From Owenia fusiformis (lineage: Eukaryota; Annelida; Polychaeta; Sabellida; Oweniidae): a DNA stretch of 64,000 bases. The translations under genes and the position numbers were made by a program. Below the pieces are notes generated by a model. It was given only the letters and a program-made list of their open reading frames with translations, was not told the origin of the DNA and did not search any database. The stretch covers positions 630-64,629 of the forward strand of contig CAIIXF020000291.1 of assembly GCA_903813345.2 (NCBI GenBank), written 5' to 3'. Positions 1 to 9,405 of the stretch are shown one piece after another (positions within the stretch are counted from its first letter, which is position 1; the number at the start of each line of letters is the position of its first letter).

Positions 1-278
1 CTGCTATAAATAGTCTGGCTATTTTTGGAAAGAAATAAAAAAGATTTTGACTGAAACTGCAACATTTATTTTATGTTTATTATTAGACTCCAGATGAAAA
101 TCTGGAGTCTATTGCTTTTGCCAGTTTTCCTATTATTCTTTCTTTCCTTCTTTCTTTCTTTCTTTCTTTCTTTCCGAACACTTTTTCTCAGCAACTAGAA
201 GAACTTACTTAAATCTGCTAACATAGTCAACTAGGTAATGAAACCTAGTTTCTGGGAAATTAGGTCAACTTTTTATCT

Positions 279-291
279 AGGTCAAAGGTCA
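279..291 (+). promoter_or_regulatory. DR1 motif AGGTCAAAGGTCA, example copy
   Basis: AGGTCA, one spacer base and AGGTCA form the consensus DR1 site bound in animals by RXR-containing dimers and HNF4-type receptors. The same 13 bases recur at matching positions in most A and B copies, for example near 2,450, 3,850, 6,935, 9,568, 12,239, 57,393, 62,505 and 63,966. The motif is certain; use by any receptor is not shown. Confidence 0.4.
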
Positions 292-1640
292 AGAACTAGG
301 TCAAATCGTGGGTTTTCACTATTTTACAAGTTTTCTCAGTCGTCCTTCGGTATTTTTGCTCCGGGTTTTTTTCATAATGCTCCTTAGAAAAAAAGCTAAT
401 TCCGTAAGGCAAATCGTTTTTTGATTACTCTTACCGATTTTGAGAAATGACGTCCGAAAAGTAGGTCAGAACATAAAAAGTTCTCCAAATTCAACGTGTG
501 AATTATCAAATAAGTGTAGAATTATCTCAGGAATCCGAATCTGCAAACAAAATTTCGATCCGACTACCGGTTCAGAAGTTATAGCATTTTGAAATCTCAA
601 AATCGCTAAATTTGGTGCCCCATGTTAAGTCAATGGGGAAAAAGACTTCTTCGAAGTGTAAAATACGAGATATAGACTGAGTACAGCTTAACATAATGAA
701 AGCCTATAAAAGAAGGGGACCTCGAAGGCTATCTAGCTTTAAAATTTGGACACCAAAATCGCAAGGTCAAAATCTAGGTCAAATTGATAGTTTTTCCTAA
801 TTTTTACGATTCTGACACTACACTTAAATGATTTGCTTCTAAATTTTGTATACAGGTAGCAAAGAGTGTGCTAATAATGTTAGCCTTTTGCCGTCAGAAA
901 GTATTTTGACCCACTTTTGAGATATGCTGTCCGAAAAGTAGGTTAAAATAAAAAGTTCTCCAAATTTAACATATGAGCTATGAAATAAGGGTAGAATTTT
1001 CTCAGGAATCCGAATCTGCAAACCAAATTTTGATTCGACTTCCAGGTCGGAAGTAATGGCATTTTGAAAGCTCAAAAATTGCTAAATTTGGTGCCCCATG
1101 TTATGTCAATAGGGAAAAAGTTTTTTTTGAAGTGTAAAATACCAGAAATAGACTGAGTACAGCTCAACATAATGAAAGCCTATAAAAGAAGGGGACCTAA
1201 AAGGCGACCTCAAAGGCGACCTAGCTTTAAAATGTGGACAACAAAATGCCAAGGTCAAAATCTAGGTCAAATTCATAGTTTTTCCTTATTTTTGCGATTC
1301 TGACATTACACTTTAATAATTTGCTTCAAAATTTTGTATACATGTAGCAAAGAGTGTGCTTATAGTGTAAGCCTTTTGCCGTCAGAAAGTATTTTGACCC
1401 ACTTTTAAGATATGGTGTCCGAAATATGGGTCAATATAAAAAATTCTCCAAATTTAACTTATGAGTTATGAATTAAGGGTAGAATTTTCTCAGGAATCCA
1501 AATCTGCAAAGCAACTTTCAATCCGACTCCCGGTTTAGATTCTACGCCATTTTAAAATTCACATTTGTTTAAAATTCACATTTGTTTAAAATTCACATTT
1601 GCCAGTATCCACAATGCAGATCCATCAAATATACTTTCAA

Positions 1641-1845
1641 CAATTCCTACTTACCTACTTACCTACATACCTACTCGGTTACCTACTTAGCTACCTACTT
1701 CTCAGCTACCTACTCAGCTACTTACTCAGCTACCTACTCAGCTACTTACTCAGCTACCTACTCAGCTACCTACTCAGCTACTTACTCAATTACTTAATCA
1801 TCTACGTACTCAGCTTCCTACTCAGCTCTTTACTCAAGTAAATCA
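1641..1845 (+). repeat. TACTCAGCTACC-type microsatellite in copy A1
   Basis: Imperfect 12-bp repeats alternate TACCTACTCAGC and TACTTACTCAGC. The same array, diverged, lies at 62,120-62,320 in copy A8, directly before an identical type of 3' end. It is therefore an inherited part of one A subfamily. The short frames across it are repeat translations. Confidence 0.85.
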
Positions 1846-1888
1846 ATCTGGAGTCTTAAATTGAACTTTGTTCAATTTACCAATCTAG

Positions 1889-3284
1889 TTATTATTATTA
1901 TTCTTTATTTATTCTTCCTAAACCTTTTTCTCCTACTTCCAACTAGCTTTCAGCTAGCTACTACATAACCCTACAAGGGACCTAGGCTGAACTTGGCGGG
2001 AAAGGAATTTTTATCTAGGTCAAGGTCAAAGGTCAAAATCTAGGTCAAATCTAAGTTTTTTTTAAGTTTCTCAAATCCTGACACTACACTTCAATATTTT
2101 TGGCTGAATTTTTGCATACAGATAGATATTAGTATTCTATTAGTCTTAACCTTTTGCCGTCTAGAGAAATTTTGCCTAGATTTTGAGATATTGAAGGTCA
2201 AAAAAAGGTCAAAAAAGGTCTTTTTTCAACTTGCTTCAAATTGACCAAATTTTTTTTTAAAACTCATCTACAAATTCTCAGGATTCCAAATCTGACCTTA
2301 CTTTTGACCTTTGACCTTTGGTTGACCTTCAGTGACCTCCGAAAGGTCAAAAAAGTTGATTTTTCAAATCGATTTTCTGGATTCAAATTTAGGTATATTT
2401 ATTCACAAGAGACCTCCTGAGGTCTAAAAAAGTAAAATTTGCAAGGTCAAAGGTCAAGGTCATCAAACGAAATCACAAACTGTGTTTTCTAAGTTTCTCA
2501 AAATTGGAGACTACAAATCAATTTTTTTTACTGAAAGTCAGAATATATATTCATCTAAAGGTTCTACACATATTAGCAATTGACAGTTTATTAAAATGTT
2601 GCTCCAGTTTTGAGATATTAGAACTCAAAAACTGAAAAAAGGTCAAATTTCGAAATTTTTCAAGGTCAAATTTCAACTTGCTCTAAATTGACCAAACTTT
2701 TTTTTAAAATGCATCTACAAGATCTCAGGAACTCAAATCTGACCTTAGTTTTGACCTTTGACCTTTACTTGACCTTCAGTGACCTTCGAAAGGTAAAAAA
2801 AGTTGATTTTTTAAATTGATTTTCTGGATTCAAATTAAAGTTTATTCAATCAGAAAAGATATATTGAGGTCTAAAAAAGTAAAATTTTCAAGGTCAAAGG
2901 TCAAGGTCATCAAACAAGATCACAAACTGTGTTTTCTAAGTTTCTCAGATTTCGTCCTCATACTTCATTATTTCTTGCGATGAATTAAAATGTAACTAGA
3001 TATAAGCATTCTCTAAAAATTGCTCACTATATGTACGCATTAATTTTTTACAGTTTTTGAGATATTTGACGTCAAAAATCGGCAAAAATCTGTCATTTTT
3101 CAACTTGCTTCAAATAAACCAGATTTTTTTTTAAAAATCATCTACAAGATCTCAGGAACTCAAATATGTCCTTACTTTTGACCTCCGACCTTTGGTTGAC
3201 CTTCGGTGACCTTCGACCTGCTGAACTCCAAAAGGTCAAAAGGTCGGGGCCTCCTTAAGATTGCTTGCAATCTTCGATTTCTAG
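1889..3284 (+). mobile_element. Helentron-like family B body 1
   Basis: The unit begins in a TTATT tract directly after the CTAG of copy A1. It runs through two units of about 445 bp rich in AGGTCA and TGACCT, and ends with GGGGCCTCCTT, a perfect hairpin (AAGATTGC/GCAATCTT), CGATTT and CTAG followed by T. GGGGCCTCCT is the inverse of the family B 5' palindrome at 6,549. No 5' palindrome precedes this body; that would fit an A element having inserted between them, but no B palindrome occurs in bases 1-84 either. Confidence 0.7.
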
Positions 3285-4689
3285 TTATTATTATTATTAT
3301 TATTATTCTTTATTTATTCTTCCTAAACCTTTTTCTCCTACTTCCAACTAGCTTTCAGCTAGCTACTACATAACCCTACAAGGGACCTAGGCTGAACTTG
3401 GCGGGAAAGGAATTTTTATCTAGGTCAAGGTCAAAGGTCAAAATCTAGGTCAAATCTAAGTTTTTTTTAAGTTTCTCAAATCCTGACACTACACTTCAAT
3501 ATTTTTGGCTGAATTTTTGCATACAGATAGATATTAGTATTCTATTAGTCTTAACCTTTTGCCGTCTAGAGAAATTTTGCCTAGATTTTGAGATATTGAA
3601 GGTCAAAAAAAGGTCAAAAAAGGTCTTTTTTCAACTTGCTTCAAATTGACCAAATTTTTTTTTAAAACTCATCTACAAATTCTCAGGATTCCAAATCTGA
3701 CCTTACTTTTGACCTTTGACCTTTGGTTGACCTTCAGTGACCTCCGAAAGGTCAAAAAAGTTGATTTTTCAAATCGATTTTCTGGATTCAAATTTAGGTA
3801 TATTTATTCACAAGAGACCTCCTGAGGTCTAAAAAAGTAAAATTTGCAAGGTCAAAGGTCAAGGTCATCAAACGAAATCACAAACTGTGTTTTCTAAGTT
3901 TCTCAAAATTGGAGACTACAAATCAATTTTTTTTAATGAAAGTCAGAATATATATTCATCTAAAGGTTCTACACATATTAGCAATTGACAGTTTATTAAA
4001 ATGTTGCTCCAGTTTTGAGATATTAGAACTCAAAAACTGAAAAAAGGTCAAATTTCGAAATTTTTCAAGGTCAAATTTCAACTTGCTCTAAATTGACCAA
4101 ACTTTTTTTTAAAATGCATCTACAAGATCTCAGGAACTCAAATCTGACCTTAGTTTTGACCTTTGACCTTTACTTGACCTTCAGTGACCTTCGAAAGGTA
4201 AAAAAAGTTGATTTTTTAAATTGATTTTCTGGATTCAAATTAAAGTTTATTCAATCAGAAAAGATATATTGAGGTCTAAAAAAGTAAAATTTTCAAGGTC
4301 AAAGGTCAAGGTCATCAAACAAGATCACAAACTGTGTTTTCTAAGTTTCTCAGATTTCGTCCTCATACTTCATTATTTCTTGCGATGAATTAAAATGTAA
4401 CTAGATATAAGCATTCTCTAAAAATTGCTCACTATATGTACGCATTAATTTTTTACAGTTTTTGAGATATTTGACGTCAAAAATCGGCAAAAATCTGTCA
4501 TTTTTCAACTTGCTTCAAATAAACCAGATTTTTTTTTAAAAATCATCTACAAGATCTCAGGAACTCAAATATGTCCTTACTTTTGACCTCCGACCTTTGG
4601 TTGACCTTCGGTGACCTTCGACCTGCTGAACTCCAAAAGGTCAAAAGGTCGGGGCCTCCTTAAGATTGCTTGCAATCTTCGATTTCTAG
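3285..4689 (+). mobile_element. Helentron-like family B body 2
   Basis: This is nearly identical to body 1 over its whole length; one visible difference is TTACTGAAAG against TTAATGAAAG near 3,930. It ends with the same hairpin and CTAG. It is a head-to-tail tandem copy abutting body 1 with only a TTATT tract between them. Confidence 0.75.
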
Positions 4690-6543
4690 TTATTATTCTT
4701 TATTTATTTATTCTTCCTAAACCTTTTTCTCCTACTTCCAACTACCTTTCAACTATCTACTATATGCACCTACTAGGGACCTTGGCTGAACTTGGGGGGA
4801 AAGGAATTTTTATCTAGGTGAAGGTCAAAGGTCAAAATCTAGGTCAAATCAAAGTTTTTTTCAAGTTTCTCAAATCCTGACACTACACTTCAATATTTTT
4901 GGCTGAATTTTTGCATACAGATAGATATTAGTATTCTATTAGTCTTAGCCTTTTGCCGTCTAGAGAAATTTAGCCTAGATTTTGAGATATTGAAGGTCAA
5001 AAAAAGGTCAAAAAGGTCTTTTTTCAACTTGCTTCAAATTGACCAATTTTTTTTTTGAAACTCATCTACAAGTTCTCAGGATTCCAAATCTGACCTTACT
5101 TTTGACCTGTGACCTTTAGTTGACCTTCAGTGACCTCCGAAAGGTCAAAAAAGTTGATTTTTCAAATCGATTTTCTGGATTCAAATTTAGGTATATTTAT
5201 TCACAAAAGACCTTCTGAGGTCTAAAAAAGTAAAATTTGCAAGGTCAAAGGTCAAGGTCATCAAACGAAATCACAAACTATGTTTTCTAAGTGTCTCAAA
5301 ATTGGAGACTACAAATCAATTTTTTTTACTGAAAGTCAGAATATATATTCCTCTAAAGGTTCTACACATATTAGCAATTGACTATTTCTTAAAATTTTGC
5401 TTAAGTTTTGAGATATTAGAACTCAAAAACAGTAAAAAGGTGAAATTTCGAAATTTTTCAAGGTCAAATTTCAACTTGCTCTAAATTGACCAAACTTTTT
5501 TTTTAAAAGCATCTACAAGATCTCAGGAACTCAAATCTGACCTTAATTTTGACCTATGACCTTTAGTTGACCTTCAGTGACCTTTTAAAGGTCAAAAAAT
5601 TGATTTTTCAATATGATTTTCTGGATTCAAATTTAGGTTTATTTAATCAGAAAAGATATACTGAGGTCTATAAAAGTAAAATTTGCAAAGTCAAAGGTCA
5701 AGGTCATCAAACAAGATCACAAACTGTGTTTTCTAAGTTTCTCAAAGTTTGTGACTACAAATCAATATTTTTGAATTAAAGTCAGGATATATATTCCTCT
5801 GAAGGTTTTACACATATTAGCAATTGATTATTTATTAAAAATTGTGTACCAGTTTTTAGATATTGGAACTCAAAAACTGAAAAAAGGTCAAATTTCGAAA
5901 CTTTTCAAGACTAAATTTCAACTTGCTTCAAATTGACCAATTTTTTTTTTAAAACTCATCTACAAGTTCTCAGGATTCCAAATCTAACCTTACTTTTGAA
6001 CTTTGACCTTTGGTTGACCTTCAGTGACCTCCGAAAGGTCAAAAAAGTTGATTTTTCAAATCGATTTTCTGGATTCAAATTTAGGTATATTTATTCACAA
6101 AAGACCTTCTGAGGTCTAAAAAAGTAAAATTTGCAAGGTCAAAGGTCAAGGTCATCAAACGAAATCACAAACTGTGTTTTCTAAGTTTCTCAAAATTGGA
6201 GACGTACAAATCAATATTTTTAAATGAAAGTCAGAATATGTATTCCTCTACATACTAAAGGTTCTACACATATTAGCAATTGATTATCTATTAAAATTTG
6301 GCTCCAGTTTTGAGATATTATAGCTCAAAAACTGAAAAAAGGTCAAATTTCAGAATTTTTCAAGGTCAAATTTCAACTTGCATTAATTCGACCAAACCTG
6401 TTTTAAAAATCATCTTCAAGTTGTCTGGAGTTCATATATGACCTTGTATTAGAGATTTGACCTTTGGCTGGCCTTTGAATGTTTAGAAACGAATATAGGG
6501 CCTCCGTAAGATTGCTTGCAATCTTAGATCGTTAGATCTCTAG
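4690..6543 (+). mobile_element. Helentron-like family B body 3, longer and diverged
   Basis: Same layout as bodies 1 and 2, but with three internal units of about 446 bp: AAGGTCAAAGGTCA anchors lie near 5,242 and 6,137, with a mutated one near 5,690. It is visibly more diverged. The 3' end keeps the AAGATTGC/GCAATCTT hairpin but has extra bases (TAGATCGTTAGATCT) before CTAG. Confidence 0.7.
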
Positions 6544-6548
6544 TTATT

Positions 6549-6782
6549 AGGAGGCCCCAACGGGGGGCCTCCTATTAATTTTATAGATATTATTATTATT
6601 ATTATTAGGAGGCCCCAACGGGGGGCCTCCTATTAATTTTATAGATATTATTATTAGGAGGCCCCAACGGGGGGCCTCCTATTAATTTTATAGATATTAT
6701 TATTAGACTCCAGATTGAAAATCTGGAGTCTATTGCTTTTGCCAGTTTTCTTATTAGACTCCAGATTGAAAATCTGGAGTCT
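6549..6782 (+). repeat. Array of five Helentron-like 5' ends without bodies
   Basis: Three family B 5' palindromes (AGGAGGCCCC ... GGGGCCTCCT) start at 6,549, 6,607 and 6,656. Two family A palindromes (AGACTCCAGATT ... AATCTGGAGTCT) start at 6,705 and 6,756. Spacing is 49 to 58 bp. Each has a linker of about 20 bp followed by TTATT. Only the last is joined directly to a body (copy A2). The head-to-tail order suggests successive insertions into the TTATT tract just inside each 5' end. Confidence 0.85.
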
Positions 6783-8529
6783 ATTGCTTTTGCCAGTTTT
6801 CTTATTATTATTATTATTATTCTTTCTTTGCCAGTTTTCTCAGCAACTAGAAGGACTTACTAAAATCTGCTAACATAGTCAGCTGGGTAATGAGACCTAG
6901 TTTCTGGGAAATTAGGTCAAATGTTTATCTAGGTCAAAGGTCAAGAACTAGGTCAAATCGTGTGTTTTCACTATTTTACAAGTTTTCTCAGTCGTCCTTC
7001 GGTATTTTTGCTCCGGGTTTTTTTCATCATGTTCCTTAGAAAAAAAGCTAATTCCGTAAGGCAAATCGTTTTTTGATTACTCTTACCGATTTTGAGATAT
7101 GGCGTCCAAAAAGTAGGTCAGAACATAAAAAGTTCTCCAAAGTCAACGTGTGAGTTATCAAATAAGTGTAGAATTATCTCAGGAATCCGAATCTGCAAAC
7201 AAAAATTTGATCCGACATCCCGTTCGGAAGTTATAGCCTTTTGAAATCTCAAAAATCGGTAAATTTGGTGCCTATGTTAAGTCAATAGGAAAAAAGACTT
7301 TTTCGAAGTGTAAAATACAAGATGTAGACTGAGTACAGCTTAACATAATGAATGCTTATAAAACAAGGGGACCTCAAAAGCTACATAGCTTCAAAATTTG
7401 GACACCAAAATGCCTAGGTCAAAATCTAGGTCAAATTCATAGTTTTTCCTTATTTTTACGATTCTGACACTACACTTTAATAATTTGCTTCAAAATTTTG
7501 TATACAGGTAGCAAAGAGTGTGCTCATAGTGTTAGCCTTTTGCCGTCAGAAAGTATTTTTACCCACTTTTGAGATATGGTGTCCGTAAAGTAGGTCAAAA
7601 TAAAAAGTTCTCCAGATCCAACGTATGAGTTATGAATTAAGGGTAGAATTTTCTCAGGAATCCGAATCTGCAAACTAAATTTCGATCCGACTTCCGGTTC
7701 GGAAGTTATGACGTGTCCAAAAAGTAGGTCAAAATAAAAAATTTCCAAATTTAACGTATGAGTTATGAATTAGGGGTAAAATTTTGTCAGGAATCTGAAT
7801 CTGCAAATTAAATTTCGATCCGACTTCCGGTTCGAAAGTTATGGCGTTTTGAAAGCTCAAAAGTCGCTAAATTTGGTGCCCCATGTTATGTCAATGAGAA
7901 AAAGGATTTTTTGAAGTGTAAAATACCAGATATAGACTGAGTACAGCTTAATATTCTGAAAGCCTATAAAAGGAGGGGACCTCGTAGGCTATCTAGCTTT
8001 AAAATTTGGACGCAAAAATGCCTTGGTCAAAATCTAGGTCAAATTCATAGTTTTTCCTTATTTTTGCGATTCTGACATTACACTTTAAGGATTTGCTTAA
8101 AAATTTTGTATACAGGTAGCAAAGAGTGTGCTTATAGTGTTAGCCTTCTGCCGTCAGAAAGTTTTTTGACCCACTTTTGAGATATGGTGTCCGAAATGTA
8201 GGTCAAAATAAAAAATTCTCCAAATTTAATGTATGAGTTATGAATTAAGGGTAGAATTTTCTCAGGAATCAGAATCTTTAAATCAAATTTCGAACTTACT
8301 TCTGGTTAGATAGGTATAGCGGTTTGAAGTCTCGAAAAGTCGATATGATGATATCCCCATGTTAAGCTAATAGAGTCGAAGATAGCCTTCTTAAAAGTTG
8401 TCTAAATGTCTATATTCTAGCTGACTCAGCTTATTTTGAATGACTCAGCTTACAAGTTCTGGATGACTCAGCTTAAACAAAGTTTAAATCTGGAGTCTTA
8501 AATTGAACTTGTTCAATTTACATGTCTAG
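6756..8529 (+). mobile_element. Helentron-like family A copy 2
   Basis: Complete by end structure: 5' palindrome, linker, TTATT tract, AGGTCA-rich body with units at 7,330 and 7,938, three TGACTCA motifs near the 3' end, the 3' inverted repeat, the AAATTGAAC/GTTCAATTT hairpin, and CTAG at 8,526-8,529. The 608-bp unit spacing reflects an internal partial duplication of about 130 bp (TATGACGTGTCC... region near 7,707). Confidence 0.75.
8422..8470 (+). promoter_or_regulatory. Cluster of three TGACTCA (AP-1-type) motifs in copy A2
   Basis: TGACTCAGC occurs at 8,422, 8,441 and 8,464. TGACTCA is the classic AP-1 site, and TGACTCAGC resembles half of an NF-E2/Maf site. The motifs are certain; any function is inference. 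They belong to a 19-bp subrepeat shared by several A copies. Confidence 0.4.
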
Positions 8530-9240
8530 TGATTTTTGCTTTTGTATGTGCAAAAGCAAAAATCTTTCTCACCACACGTTCTCATCAACGAGAGATATTT
8601 GGATAAATCTACTCATGCACGTTGTTAGGGGGCTAGGCGTAGTTGCTCGGAAATTAGGTCAAATCCTTATCTGGGTCAAAGGTCGAAATCTAGGTCGAAA
8701 TCTGCATTTCCGCTATTTCGGCCTCTCGAGCCTCCTTAAGAAGTCAGAATCGGAGGAAAACTAGCTGGTCGGAAAGACAGTTTTCCGAGCATTAAAAAAA
8801 CAGTGAACCAAATTGAAATCCGACCATTAGTTATCGAGATATACGCGTTTGAAGTTCGCGTACGGGCCACCGTTGCCGTATATCTAGACGGCACGAATAC
8901 ACTTGGTATACGTATCTCTGCGAACAACAGACATTTGAAAGAAAATAGGCCCGAACGATGACTAGAGCATTTCTAAAACAACGATTCCCTTCCTCAAACT
9001 AACGATTGCGGAATGTAGAACGACACGTACGCTGCTCGAATCTACGTCGAAAGCTCTATATAGACGTCTGGAAGGCCTATTTTTTGAAGGACTATTTTTT
9101 GACCTCGACGGATCCGCGAAGCACGAGCCAGACATTCTCCCCAACTACCTCCCTAGATTCCCTGTCCTTTAATCGACCATTATAGGCCCTCAAAGCGTCC
9201 CTAGAGCCATTTCCCTCTATACGCGTATGGCCAAATCCTA
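8530..9240 (+). mobile_element. Helentron-like family C, 3' incomplete, CG-rich
   Basis: It starts directly after the CTAG of copy A2 with its own palindrome (GATTTTTGCTTTT ... AAAAGCAAAAATC, 8,531-8,564). The body then follows the A plan: TTCTCATCAACGAGAG, TCGGAAATTAGGTCAAATCC, GGGTCAAAGGTCG, AAATCCGACCATTAGTTATCGAGATA. It is much richer in CG dinucleotides than its neighbours. No 3' inverted repeat, hairpin or CTAG end is visible before the next A 5' end at 9,246, so it looks 3'-truncated. Two short minus-strand frames here look non-coding. Confidence 0.55.
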
Positions 9241-9245
9241 TTATT

Positions 9246-9405
9246 AGACTCCAGATTGAAAATCTGGAGTCTATTGCTTTTGCCAGTTTTCTTATTATTA
9301 TTATTAGACTCCAGATGTCAATCTGGAGTCTATTGTTTTTGCCAGTATTCTTCTTCTTTATTCTTATTCTTATTCTTATTAGACTCCAGATTTCATCTGG
9401 AGTCT
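9246..9405 (+). repeat. Three tandem family A 5' palindromes
   Basis: Family A 5' palindromes start at 9,246, 9,306 and 9,381, each followed by ATTG(C/T)TTTTGCCAG and a TTATT or TTCTT tract. Three A bodies follow downstream (ending 12,122, 13,507 and 14,845), so the number of 5' ends equals the number of bodies. Confidence 0.85.

Larger units (their letters stand above)
85..1888 (+). mobile_element. Helentron-like non-autonomous element, family A copy 1
   Basis: The 5' end is a palindrome opening with AGACTCCAGAT, closing with ATCTGGAGTCT and followed by ATTGCTTTTGCCAG. The 3' end carries ATCTGGAGTCT again (the inverted 5' arm), then a hairpin with arms AAATTGAAC/GTTCAATTT, then CTAG and a target T. 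This matches the asymmetric terminal inverted repeats, 3' stem-loop and T|T insertion described for Helitron2/Helentrons. The body holds two copies of a unit of about 477 bp, spaced by GACTGAGTACAGCTTAACAT at 676 and 1,154, and a TACTCAGCTACC microsatellite near the 3' end. It is non-coding. The superfamily call is inference from end structure. Confidence 0.75.

Noticed and set aside
839-1075. Recurrent small minus-strand proteins such as LLFGHAIT.EPEVGSKFGLQI in family A (also near 7,524, 10,635, 59,741 and 61,329)
   Set aside because: They are antisense translations of the same A unit, with differing lengths and frameshifts between copies and no conserved start. Repetition of the DNA explains the similarity.
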